From Kitasatospora atroaurantiaca (GTDB lineage Bacteria; Actinomycetota; Actinomycetes; Streptomycetales; Streptomycetaceae), in contig NZ_VIVR01000001.1 in the NCBI RefSeq assembly GCF_007828955.1, forward strand, positions 2,852,001 through 2,916,000: a stretch of DNA of 64,000 nucleotides, read 5' to 3'. The translations under genes were made by a program, and so were the position numbers. The notes below the pieces were generated by a model. That model was not told the origin of the DNA. It made no database searches and worked only from the letters and a program-made list of their open reading frames with translations. Below, piece after piece: positions 45,469-53,856 of the stretch; positions within the stretch are counted from its first letter, which is position 1; every line of letters starts with the position of its first letter.

Positions 45469-46363
45469 TGTCACCACGCGACTTGACGTCTTCAAGACCT
45501 ACAAGCTGTACGTCGGCGGGAAGTTCCCCCGCTCCGAGAGCGGGCGGGTGTACGAGGTGACCGACAGCAAGGGCCAGTGGCTCGCCAACGCCCCGCTCGG
45601 CACCCGTAAGGACACCCGCGATGCCGTGCTCGCCGCCCGCGCGGCGGTCAAGGGCTGGTCGGGCACCACCGCGTACAACCGCGGCCAGGTGCTGTACCGG
45701 GTCGCGGAGATGCTGCAGGGCCGCCGCGAGCAGTTCACTGCCGAGGTGGCCACCGCCGAGGGCATCGGCGCGAAGAAGGCCGCCGCCCTGGTGGACCAGG
45801 CCATCGACCGCTGGGTCTGGTACGCGGGCTGGACGGACAAGGTCGCCCAGATCGCGGGCGGCTCCAACCCGGTCGCCGGGCCCTTCTTCAACCTGTCCGT
45901 GCCGGAGCCGACCGGCGTGATCGGCGTCGTGGCGCCGCAGACCGGGTACGGCTACTCCTTCCTCGGCCTGATCTCGGTGATCGCACCCGCGATCGCCACC
46001 GGCAACACGGTCGTGGTGGCCGCCGCCACCGACGCCCCGCTGCCGGCGCTCTCGCTGGGCGAGGTGCTGGCGACGTCCGACCTGCCGGGTGGTGTCGTCA
46101 ACATCATCTCCGGCCGTACCGCGGACATCGCCCCGACGCTGGCCTCGCACCAGGACGTCAACGGCCTCGACCTCACGGGTGCGATTGCCGCCGACGGCCC
46201 CGGCGCGGCAGCCGAGCTGGAGGCCTCCGCCGCGGATACGCTGAAGCGAGTCATCCGGCCGGTGGAGGAGCCGTCCGCGTTGGACTGGACCAATGCGCCC
46301 ACCACGGACCGCCTACTCTCCTTCCTGGAGACCAAGACGGTCTGGCACCCGATGGGCATCTGA
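45461..46363 (+). CDS. Half-size aldehyde dehydrogenase homologue lacking the catalytic domain
   Basis: 300 residues. It matches the N-terminal NAD-binding half of aldehyde dehydrogenases (LYVGGKFPRSESGRVYEV, VVAPQTGYGYSFLGLISVI, ATGNTVVVAA, DLPGGVVNIISG) but stops shortly after; no ELGGK or catalytic-Cys block follows, and the end is SFLETKTVWHPMGI. The reading frame is clean with high G/C third positions, so it is not decaying. It overlaps the full-length gene by eight bases. I recall the same deoC-ALDH-half ALDH order in other streptomycetes, suggesting a conserved partner subunit. Confidence 0.85.
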   Translation: MSDVTTRLDVFKTYKLYVGGKFPRSESGRVYEVTDSKGQWLANAPLGTRKDTRDAVLAARAAVKGWSGTTAYNRGQVLYRVAEMLQGRREQFTAEVATAEGIGAKKAAALVDQAIDRWVWYAGWTDKVAQIAGGSNPVAGPFFNLSVPEPTGVIGVVAPQTGYGYSFLGLISVIAPAIATGNTVVVAAATDAPLPALSLGEVLATSDLPGGVVNIISGRTADIAPTLASHQDVNGLDLTGAIAADGPGAAAELEASAADTLKRVIRPVEEPSALDWTNAPTTDRLLSFLETKTVWHPMGI

Positions 46364-46438
46364 CCCACCATCGGTCACAACTCCACAGACTGGCCGTCCC
46401 CAGTGCCCCTACCCCCCCGGGGGCCCGGACGTGCCTAT

Positions 46439-46477
46439 GACGGACCCGCGCCTCTCCCCCCCTGGCGCGGGTCCGTC
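46439..46477. terminator. Terminator hairpin after the deoC operon
   Basis: GACGGACCCGCGCC / GGCGCGGGTCCGTC, 14-base perfect arms with an 11-base pyrimidine loop, about 75 bases past the last aldehyde dehydrogenase stop. Confidence 0.85.
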
Positions 46478-46582
46478 GCCTTTCCAGGCGCTCCATGGGC
46501 GAAGACCCGCCGATCGGCAGGCAACCGGCCGGGCTCCTCCCGTGTCCTCCCTGACGTATCCACGTGATCTTGGGAGGCAGCT

Positions 46583-46976
46583 GTGTGGGAGATCCTGGCC
46601 GATCTGGCGGTCCTGTTCGGCGCCGGCCCCGGTGCGGGCCTTGCGGGCCCGCCGAGCGGCACGGCTGCTGGCCGCGGGCAGGCAGGCCCGGGTCCCCTGC
46701 TCCGTGCGATCGGAACGCCCCGGCTGGCCCGCCACGTACACCGCCGGCAGCCTGCTGCTCACGCCCGGCTCGCCCACCGCCGCCTTCGAGTCGCGCCACC
46801 GCCCGCACCTGGAGATCCCCCTCGGCGGCGAGGTCCACGACCCCGAGCCGGAGGCCTGGTACGACCAGGACTGGGCCGCCAAGGCCTACCAGCCGCCCGG
46901 CGACGGGCCGGCCGTCCACCTGAACGTGCACAGCCGCTACCTCGGGATCGTGCTGCTCGCGCTCCGGAAGATCTGA
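46583..46976 (+). pseudogene. Small membrane-anchored protein gene with an apparent frameshift
   Basis: GGGAGG (46572-46577) lies five bases before GTG 46583, which starts VWEILADLAVLFGAG, a plausible N-terminal membrane segment. In that frame the protein then becomes Pro/Arg-rich. From about 46625 the +1 frame takes over with clear coding bias: RARRAARLLAAGRQARVPC, TYTAGSLLLTPGSPTAAFES, EAWYDQDWAAKAYQPPGDG and a clean end HLNVHSRYLGIVLLALRKI. Removing one C from the CCCC at 46627-46630 region joins the two into a 130-residue protein. Either a real mutation or a sequencing error. Family not recognised. Confidence 0.6.
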
Positions 46977-47025
46977 CTGCCGACCAGTTTCGGCATCTCC
47001 GCCCGATGCGTCAGACTGGTGTCTC

Positions 47026-47670
47026 GTGAGTGACTCCCCCGTGAACCCCGCCTCGACCGCCCGTGCCCGGGTCGTCCTGCTCTCCGGCCCCTCCGGGTCC
47101 GGGAAGTCCTCACTCGCCGAGCGGACCGGGCTGCCGGTGCTCCAGCTGGACGACTTCTACAAGGACGGCGACGACCCCACACTGCCGCTGTTCCCCGACG
47201 GCAGCGTCGACTGGGACTCCCCGCTCTCCTGGCACCGCGAGCACGCACTCGCGGCGATCCGGCAGCTGGCCACGACCGGCCGCGCCGAGGTGCCGGTGTA
47301 CTCGATCCCGGACAACGGGCGGGTCGGCACCCACACGCTCGAGCTGGACGGCTCGCGCGCCTTCATCGCCGAGGGCATCTTCGCCGCCGAGATCGTCGCC
47401 CAGTGTGCCGCCGAGGAGCTGCTCGGCGATGCCATCTGCCTGCGCAACCGCCCGCTGACCACCGCCTGGCGTCGCTTCCGCCGGGACGTCCGCGAGGCCC
47501 GCAAGTCCGTCCCCTACCTGCTGCGGCGCGGCTGGCGGCTGATGCGCGCCGAGCGCGGCATCGTGGCCCGCCAGGTCGAGCTCGGCGCGTACGCCTGCGC
47601 GGGCCCCGAGGCCGAGCGCAGGGTACGAGCCGTGACCATGGCGCCCATACCGGCCGGGATCAGCGCCTGA
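47026..47670 (+). CDS. udk: Uridine kinase-like P-loop kinase
   Basis: 214 residues. Walker A is VVLLSGPSGSGKSSLAER; VLQLDDFYKDGDDPTLPL carries the Asp of the nucleoside-binding DDFY motif, and DSPLSWHREHALAAIRQL and YSIPDNGRVG are typical of uridine kinases in actinomycetes. It would phosphorylate uridine or cytidine in salvage. The GTG start is eight bases after CAGACT, a weak -10. Its stop overlaps the convergent permease gene by 11 bases. Confidence 0.87.
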   Translation: MSDSPVNPASTARARVVLLSGPSGSGKSSLAERTGLPVLQLDDFYKDGDDPTLPLFPDGSVDWDSPLSWHREHALAAIRQLATTGRAEVPVYSIPDNGRVGTHTLELDGSRAFIAEGIFAAEIVAQCAAEELLGDAICLRNRPLTTAWRRFRRDVREARKSVPYLLRRGWRLMRAERGIVARQVELGAYACAGPEAERRVRAVTMAPIPAGISA

Positions 47671-49123
47671 CGGTGCGGTCGACCACCGGGAGAGCGGTCA
47701 CCGCTTCCTCGGTCCTGAGCCGGGAGTGGTGGCGGCTGTAGCCCAGGTACACCACCAGCGCCAGGGCCAGCCAGCCGGCGAACATCGCGTACGTGGGCAG
47801 CGGCAGCCCGTAGAGCAGGTAGCCGCAGAAGGCCACCGACAGCAGCGGCACCACGGGGTAGCCGGGCACCCGGAAGCCGCGCTCCAGGTGCGGTTCGGTG
47901 CGGCGCAGGATCAGGACGCCGACGGAGACCACGGCGAAGGCCACCAGGGTGCCCATACTGGTCAGGTCGGCCAGTACGTCCAGCGGGACGACGGCGGCCA
48001 GCACCGCGACGAAGACCCCGACCACGGCCGTACCGGCGACCGGCGTGCCGGTGCGCGGGCTGAGGCGGCTGAACACGCCGGGCAGCATGCCGTCGCGGCC
48101 CATCGAGTACAGGATGCGGGTCTGGCCGTAGAGCACCACCAGGACCACGCTGACTATCGAGAGCACCGCGCCGGCGGAGAGCAGCGCACCCGGCCAGGTC
48201 GCCCCGGTCACGGTGGCGAGGATCGCGGAGAGCCCGGCCTCCTGGCCGCCGAAGGCCGTCCACGGCTGGGCGCCGACGCCGACCAGGGCCACCAGCACGT
48301 ACACCGTGGTGACCACCAGCAGGGCGGCCACGATGGCCACCGGCAGGGTGCGGCGGGGGTTCTTGACCTCCTCGCCGGCGGTGGACACCGCGTCCAGGCC
48401 GATGAAGGAGAAGAAGACGGTCGAGGCCGCCGCGCCTACGCCGGCCATGCCCATCGGGGCGAAGGGGTGCAGGTTGGCCGCGTGGAAGCCGGTCGCGCCG
48501 AGCACCACGAAGAGCGCCAGGACGGCCAGCTTGACCAGCACCATCACGGTGTTGACCACGGCCGACTGCTTCGCGCCTCGGACCAGCAGCAGGCAGCAGA
48601 GCAGCACCAGCACGGCGCCCGGCAGGTTGAGGTAGCCGCCCGCCCCGGGCGGGGCGGCGATGGCGTCCGGCATCCGGAAGCCGAACAGGCGCTCCGTCAG
48701 GTCGTTGAGGTACTGGCCCCAACTCACCGCGATGGCCGCACCGGAGACCGCGTACTCCAGCAGCAGACACCAGCCGACCGCATAGGCGGCGAGCTCGCCG
48801 AGGGTGGCGTAGGCGTACGAGTAGGACGAGCCGGAGACCGGGACGGCGGAGGCGAGTTCGGCGTAGCAGAGGGCGGTGAGGGCCGCCGTGACCGCACCGA
48901 TCACGAAGGAGAGGACCACCGCGGGCCCGGCCTCGGGCACGGCGGCGTCGAGGGCGAAGAAGATCCCGGTGCCGATGGTCGCGCCGATGCCGATCATCGT
49001 GAGCTGGAAGACGCCCACCGTGCGGCGCAGCCCGCCGCCCGCGGCGTGCTCGGCGTCGGCCTGGAACGCGGCGACCGGCTTGCATCTGAGAATCTGCTGA
49101 CGGAGCGTCAGATCTATTGCCAT
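47660..49123 (-). CDS. APC-family amino acid permease (cationic amino acid transporter type)
   Basis: 487 residues with about twelve to fourteen transmembrane helices. IGIGATIGTGIFFALDAAVP, the APC start motif, is near residue 45, followed by ALCYAELASAVPVSGSSYSY, FFSFIGLDAVSTAGEEVKNP and YGQTRILYSMGRDGMLP. The CAT group imports Arg, Lys or ornithine, but the substrate is not certain. It is encoded downstream of a PLP decarboxylase on the same strand (33 bases apart), suggesting uptake of that enzyme's substrate. Confidence 0.92.
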   Translation of the reverse strand: MAIDLTLRQQILRCKPVAAFQADAEHAAGGGLRRTVGVFQLTMIGIGATIGTGIFFALDAAVPEAGPAVVLSFVIGAVTAALTALCYAELASAVPVSGSSYSYAYATLGELAAYAVGWCLLLEYAVSGAAIAVSWGQYLNDLTERLFGFRMPDAIAAPPGAGGYLNLPGAVLVLLCCLLLVRGAKQSAVVNTVMVLVKLAVLALFVVLGATGFHAANLHPFAPMGMAGVGAAASTVFFSFIGLDAVSTAGEEVKNPRRTLPVAIVAALLVVTTVYVLVALVGVGAQPWTAFGGQEAGLSAILATVTGATWPGALLSAGAVLSIVSVVLVVLYGQTRILYSMGRDGMLPGVFSRLSPRTGTPVAGTAVVGVFVAVLAAVVPLDVLADLTSMGTLVAFAVVSVGVLILRRTEPHLERGFRVPGYPVVPLLSVAFCGYLLYGLPLPTYAMFAGWLALALVVYLGYSRHHSRLRTEEAVTALPVVDRTVRR

Positions 49124-49155
49124 AGCTGCCTCTTCTGGTGTGGGGGAGGGTGAGG

Positions 49156-50448
49156 TCAGGGCAGGTCGCGGCGCATCAGGTCGTCGTAGGTCTCGCGGCG
49201 GACCACCGCGCGGGACTGACCGTCGCGGCAGAAGACGACCGGAGGGCGGCGGGCGCCGTTGTAGTTGTTGCTGAGCGAGTAGGTGTAGGCGCCGGTGACC
49301 GGGACGGCGATCAGATCCCCAGGGCGCGGGTCACGCAGGGGTACGTCGGCGCTGAGGGTGTCGCCCGACTCGCAGTGCCGGCCGACCAGGCGGCACGGCT
49401 CGCCGCCGCCGACCCGGGTGGCCACGGTGGCCTCGAAGCGCTGGCCGTACAGCGAGACCTCCAGGTTGTCGGCCATACCGCCGTCCACCGCGACGATGGG
49501 CTGCTCGCCGGGCTTGACCGTCACCACCCGGTACAGCGAGACGCCCGACTCGGCGACCATGGAGCGGCCCGGCTCGATCAGGATCCGGGCCTCGGCGGGC
49601 AGCAGGCCCCGCGCGGTGTCCACCAGGGTGTCCAGGTAGTCCTCGATGCTCGGCGGCCGGTCCCGGTAGGTGTAGCGGGAGCCGAGGCCGCCGCCGAGGT
49701 CGTACACGGCGAACTCGCCCAGCTCCGCGACCGCCTCGACGGCCTGGGCGAAGGGCTTGGTGTCCAGGATCTGCGAGCCGACGTGGACGTGGACGCCGTC
49801 CAGCCGGAGCCGGTCGCTGCCGCGCAGCCGTGCGATCGCCTCGCGGGCCTGCGGCAGCATCAGGCCGAACTTGGAGCCCGCCTGGCCGGTGGAGACGGCC
49901 TCGTGGGTGTCGGGGCGGATGTCGGGGGTGACCCGGACGAGGACGCCCTGCTCGCGCCCGGGAGTCTCCGCCAGGATCCGATCCAGCCGGTCGATGTCGT
50001 CGAAGTTGTCGATGACGATCAGACCGGCCCCGGCGTCGACGGCCAGCCGCAGCTCCTCCTCGGTCTTGGCGTTGCCGTGCACCACCAGCCCGGCCGGGTC
50101 CGCGCCGGCCGCCAGGGCCAGCGTCAGTTCGCCGCCGCCGGCCACGTCGATGCCCAGGCCCTCCTGGGCGAGCAGCCGGTACACGGCGGTGCAGGGGAAG
50201 GCCTTGGAGGCGAAGGTCACCCGGGAGTTGGGCCAGCGGGCGGCGAGGCCGTCGGCGTACCGGCGGGCTCGGGCCCGCAGGGCGTTCTCGTCCACCAGCA
50301 GGGCGGGGGTGCCGTACTGCTCGGCGAGGTCCTCCACCCGGCAGCCGCCGATCAGCAGTCCGCCGCCCTCGGCGACGGCCGTACCGGGCGGGAAGAGCCC
50401 CAGCAGCCGGTTCTGGGCGGACGCGGGCGTCAGGGTGCCGAGGGTCAT
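49156..50448 (-). CDS. Diaminopimelate decarboxylase-like PLP enzyme (fold type III)
   Basis: 430 residues. The PLP Lys is in VTFASKAFPC, the substrate loop is VHVHVGSQI, the phosphate-binding GGGLGSRYTYRDRPP and EPGRSMVAESG follow, and RHCESGDTL carries the active-site Cys of the partner subunit. Motifs fit diaminopimelate decarboxylase (lysine synthesis), but context with a permease and a PucR regulator suggests a second, specialised or catabolic copy; ornithine/arginine-type decarboxylases share the fold. No adjacent argS or hom-thr genes as expected for the main lysA. The ATG at 50448 is 15 bases from a two-copy 24-bp repeat. Confidence 0.87.
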   Translation of the reverse strand: MTLGTLTPASAQNRLLGLFPPGTAVAEGGGLLIGGCRVEDLAEQYGTPALLVDENALRARARRYADGLAARWPNSRVTFASKAFPCTAVYRLLAQEGLGIDVAGGGELTLALAAGADPAGLVVHGNAKTEEELRLAVDAGAGLIVIDNFDDIDRLDRILAETPGREQGVLVRVTPDIRPDTHEAVSTGQAGSKFGLMLPQAREAIARLRGSDRLRLDGVHVHVGSQILDTKPFAQAVEAVAELGEFAVYDLGGGLGSRYTYRDRPPSIEDYLDTLVDTARGLLPAEARILIEPGRSMVAESGVSLYRVVTVKPGEQPIVAVDGGMADNLEVSLYGQRFEATVATRVGGGEPCRLVGRHCESGDTLSADVPLRDPRPGDLIAVPVTGAYTYSLSNNYNGARRPPVVFCRDGQSRAVVRRETYDDLMRRDLP

Positions 50449-50466
50449 GGGCCTCCCTGCCTCTCT

Positions 50467-50514
50467 TGCTCGTGCGGTTCCGGAGGGCTCTGCTCGCGCG
50501 GTTCCGGAGGGCTT
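50467..50514. repeat. Two tandem copies of a 24-bp repeat
   Basis: TGCTCGTGCGGTTCCGGAGG and TGCTCGCGCGGTTCCGGAGG at 24-base spacing, in the 127-base region between the divergent decarboxylase and PucR genes. On the minus strand the unit includes CCTCCGG. The nearer copy could overlap the decarboxylase leader. Confidence 0.55.
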
Positions 50515-50548
50515 CGGAACATGGTCGGGCGCGGCACCGCCCCCGGTC

Positions 50549-50566
50549 TTTGGCGCTATCGCCTAA
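50549..50566. promoter_or_regulatory. Dyad over the pucR-type gene promoter
   Basis: TTTGGCG-CTAT-CGCCTAA, an inverted repeat with one mismatch, directly before and overlapping TAAGGT (50564-50569), the -10 box six bases upstream of the ATG at 50576. A candidate autoregulatory or divergent operator. Confidence 0.45.
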
Positions 50567-50575
50567 GGTTCTGGT

Positions 50576-51772
50576 ATGTCCCTCACGGAATCGCCAATCC
50601 TGGACGGCACCAGCGAGGAGCTGTTCGCCGTCGCCAATGCCATCGCCGCCGTGGTCGGCGGGTCCGTGGCCGTGGAGGACCTGGAGCGCCGGGTGCTCGC
50701 GTACTCCTCGCTGCCCGGCCAGCGGATCGACGAGCTGCGCCGCCAGGGCATCCTGAACCGCCGGGTGCCGGAGGAGCCGGAGCAGCTGCGCCAGTACCGC
50801 GAGGTGCTGGCCGCTCCGGGGGTCGTCCGGCTGCCGACGCTCGCCGCCGACGAGCTGCCGCGCGCCGCCGTCGCGATCCGGGCCGGGGATCTGCCGCTGG
50901 GCACCATCTGGGCGATCGAGGGGTCCGGCAGTCTCGACCCGGCCGGCGAACGGGCGCTGCTGGACGGAGCTGGGCTCGCCGCGCTGCACATGCTGCGCCG
51001 GCGCAGCGCGGCCGAACTCGACCTCCACGCCAGGGAGGACGCGCTGCGCGGTGCACTGAACGGCAGCTGGTCCCCGGCCGAGGTGCGCTTCCGCCTGGGG
51101 CTGCCCGACCGCCCCCGGCTGGCGCTGCTGGGGCTCGCGCCGCTGCGGGTCGCGGACCGCGAGCCGCCGCCCGCCGTGCGGCTCGGCGCCGCCGCCGCCC
51201 GGCACTGGGCCGCCGTGCACGCCGAGGCGGCCGTGGCGACGGTCGGCCGGACGGTGTACGTGCTGCTGCCCGAGCTCGAACCGGAGGCCGTCCGGCGGCT
51301 GGCGGGGCAGGCCGTCGCCGCGCTCGGCCACGGCCTGGACACCCCGCTGCGCGCCGCGTTCAGCCGCCCGGCCGAGGATCCCGGTGAGCTGCCCGACCTG
51401 CGCGCGGAGGTGGACGACATCCTGCGGGTGACCACCGCCGACCGGGACGCGCCCGCGGTGGCCGGGCTGACGGACACCCATGCCCGGGTGCTGCTCTCGC
51501 ACTTCGCGGACGAGCTGGCCAGGCGCCCCCGGCTGCGCCACCCGGGCATCGAGGCGATGGTCGAGCACGACCGCGGCCAGCACACGGCGTACGCGGCCTC
51601 GGTGACGGCCTGGCTGGACGCGGTCGGCAACGTGGCCCAGGCGGCGGATCGGCTGGCGGTGCACCCGAACACGCTCAAGTACCGGCTGCGGCGGGCCCGG
51701 GAGCTGTTCGGCATCGACCTGGACCACCCGGACGACCGGCTCTCGTGCTGGCTGCAGCTCCGCGCGCGGTGA
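50576..51772 (+). CDS. PucR/CdaR-family transcriptional regulator
   Basis: 398 residues. An N-terminal GAF-like region (LFAVANAIAAVVGGSVAVED) is followed by a GGDEF-related central region and the C-terminal PucR helix-turn-helix: YAASVTAWLDAVGNVAQAAD then RLAVHPNTLKYRLRRARELF. This family controls purine, amino-acid and sugar-acid catabolism. It is divergent from the decarboxylase-permease pair, which it probably controls. The ATG is six bases after a -10 box, so it is likely leaderless. A strong terminator follows. Confidence 0.9.
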   Translation: MSLTESPILDGTSEELFAVANAIAAVVGGSVAVEDLERRVLAYSSLPGQRIDELRRQGILNRRVPEEPEQLRQYREVLAAPGVVRLPTLAADELPRAAVAIRAGDLPLGTIWAIEGSGSLDPAGERALLDGAGLAALHMLRRRSAAELDLHAREDALRGALNGSWSPAEVRFRLGLPDRPRLALLGLAPLRVADREPPPAVRLGAAAARHWAAVHAEAAVATVGRTVYVLLPELEPEAVRRLAGQAVAALGHGLDTPLRAAFSRPAEDPGELPDLRAEVDDILRVTTADRDAPAVAGLTDTHARVLLSHFADELARRPRLRHPGIEAMVEHDRGQHTAYAASVTAWLDAVGNVAQAADRLAVHPNTLKYRLRRARELFGIDLDHPDDRLSCWLQLRAR

Positions 51773-51792
51773 GCGAGCCGGGCAGAAGTGAC

Positions 51793-51829
51793 GCAGGGCC
51801 CGGTGCCTCTCCCCGGCACCGGGCCCTGC
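51793..51829. terminator. Strong intrinsic terminator
   Basis: GCAGGGCCCGGTGCC / GGCACCGGGCCCTGC, 15-base perfect arms with a seven-base loop, 20 bases after the PucR-type gene and upstream of the convergent sigQ stop. Confidence 0.92.
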
Positions 51830-51928
51830 GTCATCGATCCGGCCACGGGTCTTCCCCCGTCGGCCGCCGCTCCCCCGAGTCGGCGCCCGCGCCCCGTGGC
51901 CTTCCTACCCGTCCCCCGACGGGAGTTC

Positions 51929-52879
51929 CTAGGCGACCAGCTCGCCGAAGGCGCGGGCGGTGTCACCCGTGCGGTTCAGCTGCTCGTCGTCGCGCAGCCG
52001 GCGCAGCGCGCGCCAGATGCTGCTCTTCACCGTGCCGACGCTGATGCCGAGCACGTCGGCGATCTCCGGGTCGGTCCGGCCCTCGTAGTAGCGGAGCACC
52101 AGCATGGTGCGCTGGTTCTCCGGGAGCTTGGCCAGCGCCTGCCAGAGCACGGCGCGCAGCTCGGTGCCGCCCATCGCGTCGGTGTCGCCGACCGTCTCCG
52201 GCAGCTCCTCGGTCGGGTACTCGTTGACCTTGCGGCGCCGCCAGGCGGAGATGTGCAGGTTGGTCATGGTGCGGCGGAGGTAGCCCCCGACCGCGGCCTT
52301 GTCGGTGATCCGGCCCCAGGCCCGGTAGGTGCTGAAGAGCGCGCTCTGCAGCAGGTCCTCGGCCTCGTGGCGGTCACCGGTCAGGTGGTAGGCGGTGGCG
52401 TACAGGGAGGCGCGGCGCTCGCGCACGTACGCGGTGAACTCCGTGATGTGGTCCTCCGCGACGGCCGGGTGCTCCCCCTGCACGCCTCCCTGCTCACCGT
52501 CTGCGGCACCCGCCACTGCGGGCGTCAGCCGCAGCAGCGTGGCACCGGCGACCTCGCGACCGGCCGGCTCCCCCGAACCGTGGCCGACGAGGCCGTTCCC
52601 CGTGATACCCCCCGGGACGTCCTTCCCCTCGACGCGGACGGGGAGGATCCCCCGCAGCGTCATGGTCGAGGCGGAGTCGGCCGCACTCCCCATGCGACCG
52701 ATTCCGTACAGCTCCCCCGCCCTCCCGCCGCCGAGGCGGCGGGTCCCGGTGCTGTGTGCGCACCCCCGTACGATCACGGCACCGGAAGTCTCGTCCGTCC
52801 GCACCTCGAAGTGCGTGCGGGTCGACGAACGCGCAGTGCGAGCGCCCGCGGTGCTGCGGGTCTTGAGCGTGGCGTTCAT
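51929..52879 (-). CDS. sigQ: ECF sigma factor SigQ
   Basis: 316 residues. Sigma region 2 starts near residue 145 (ITEFTAYVRERRASLYATAY, then HEAEDLLQSALFSTYRAW) and region 4 has LPENQRTMLVLRYYEGRTD and IADVLGISVGTVKSSIWRAL, the SigE/SigM-like ECF group. About 140 residues precede region 2, far more than usual; they keep high G/C third positions, so they are probably translated. The ATG at 52879 follows GGGGG. It is divergent from afsQ1, the arrangement I recall for S. coelicolor sigQ, where it belongs to the AfsQ1 regulon linking nitrogen status to antibiotic production. Confidence 0.87.
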   Translation of the reverse strand: MNATLKTRSTAGARTARSSTRTHFEVRTDETSGAVIVRGCAHSTGTRRLGGGRAGELYGIGRMGSAADSASTMTLRGILPVRVEGKDVPGGITGNGLVGHGSGEPAGREVAGATLLRLTPAVAGAADGEQGGVQGEHPAVAEDHITEFTAYVRERRASLYATAYHLTGDRHEAEDLLQSALFSTYRAWGRITDKAAVGGYLRRTMTNLHISAWRRRKVNEYPTEELPETVGDTDAMGGTELRAVLWQALAKLPENQRTMLVLRYYEGRTDPEIADVLGISVGTVKSSIWRALRRLRDDEQLNRTGDTARAFGELVA

Positions 52880-53007
52880 CGTGCACCCCCATGGTCGGTA
52901 CGAGCGGATCTCTTGCCGCCGCCGTCCCGCGGGCCTGGTGACCTGGTGCGTTCTTCGGCGACATGGAAAATCTTGCCCGCCTGTCGTCATGGCGCTGTCC
53001 GCCGACT

Positions 53008-53023
53008 GTCACAGGGCTGTCAC
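53008..53023. promoter_or_regulatory. AfsQ1-type binding site
   Basis: GTCAC-AGGGCT-GTCAC, an exact GTnAC-N6-GTnAC direct repeat, the published AfsQ1 consensus as I recall it. It sits between the divergent sigQ and afsQ1 genes, 129 bases from the sigQ start and 132 bases from the afsQ1 start. Confidence 0.75.
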
Positions 53024-53154
53024 AGCGGACGGGACTTTGATCCACATCACCGACACACCTGTGGGACGTGCGAAGACCCGGTTCCGGTTGCGGTGGGACA
53101 GCGGACAGCGCCCAGGTGGGTGATTCACTGCGCCGAGTGGGCCAGAATGAGCCC

Positions 53155-53838
53155 GTGCCTTTCCTCCTTCTGATCGAGGACGACGACGCCATCCGGACCG
53201 GCCTCGAACTCGCCCTCACCCGCCAGGGCCACCGCGTGGTCGCCGCCGCCTCGGGCGAGGACGGCCTGAAGCTCTTCAAGGAGCAGCGTCCGGACCTGAT
53301 CGTCCTCGACGTCATGCTGCCAGGGATCGACGGCTTCGAGGTCTGCCGCCGGATCCGCCGCACCGACCAGCTGCCGATCATTCTGCTGACCGCGCGCTCG
53401 GACGACATCGACGTGGTGGTCGGCCTGGAGTCGGGCGCGGACGACTACGTGGTCAAGCCGGTGCAGCCGCGGGTGCTGGACGCCCGGATCCGAGCGGTGC
53501 TGCGGCGCGGCGAACGGGAGAGCTCGGACTCCTCCGTGTACGGCACCGTGGTGATCGACCGCTCGGCGATGACCGTCACCAAGGACGGCGAGGATCTCCA
53601 ACTCACGCCGACCGAGCTGCGGTTGCTGCTGGAGCTGAGCCGCAGACCCGGGCAGGCGCTGTCCCGGCAGCAACTGCTGCGGCTGGTCTGGGAGCACGAC
53701 TACCTGGGCGATTCGCGATTGGTGGACGCCTGTGTTCAGCGACTGCGCGCCAAGGTGGAGGATGTGCCTTCGGCGCCGACGCTGATCCGCACGGTGCGCG
53801 GGGTGGGCTACCGGCTCGATCCCCCGTCCCAGCCCTGA
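53155..53838 (+). CDS. afsQ1: Response regulator AfsQ1
   Basis: 227 residues, OmpR family. LLLIEDDDAIRTGLELAL, phospho-acceptor Asp52 in LIVLDVMLPGIDGFEV, LLTARSDDIDVVVGLESGAD and VVKPVQ in the receiver; the winged helix has LTPTELRLLLELSRRPGQAL and HDYLGDSRLVDACVQRLRAK. The sequence agrees closely with AfsQ1 as I remember it. The GTG at 53155 is six bases after CAGAAT, a leaderless arrangement. afsQ2 follows after 18 bases. AfsQ1 acts under nitrogen-rich conditions on antibiotic and nitrogen genes in S. coelicolor. Confidence 0.95.
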   Translation: MPFLLLIEDDDAIRTGLELALTRQGHRVVAAASGEDGLKLFKEQRPDLIVLDVMLPGIDGFEVCRRIRRTDQLPIILLTARSDDIDVVVGLESGADDYVVKPVQPRVLDARIRAVLRRGERESSDSSVYGTVVIDRSAMTVTKDGEDLQLTPTELRLLLELSRRPGQALSRQQLLRLVWEHDYLGDSRLVDACVQRLRAKVEDVPSAPTLIRTVRGVGYRLDPPSQP

Positions 53839-53856
53839 CCCCGATGGTGAGACCTG

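Noticed and set aside
46293..46582. Upstream extension of the plus-strand frame ending at 46976
   Set aside because: It runs through the aldehyde dehydrogenase end and a terminator hairpin; coding bias in this frame begins only near 46,625.
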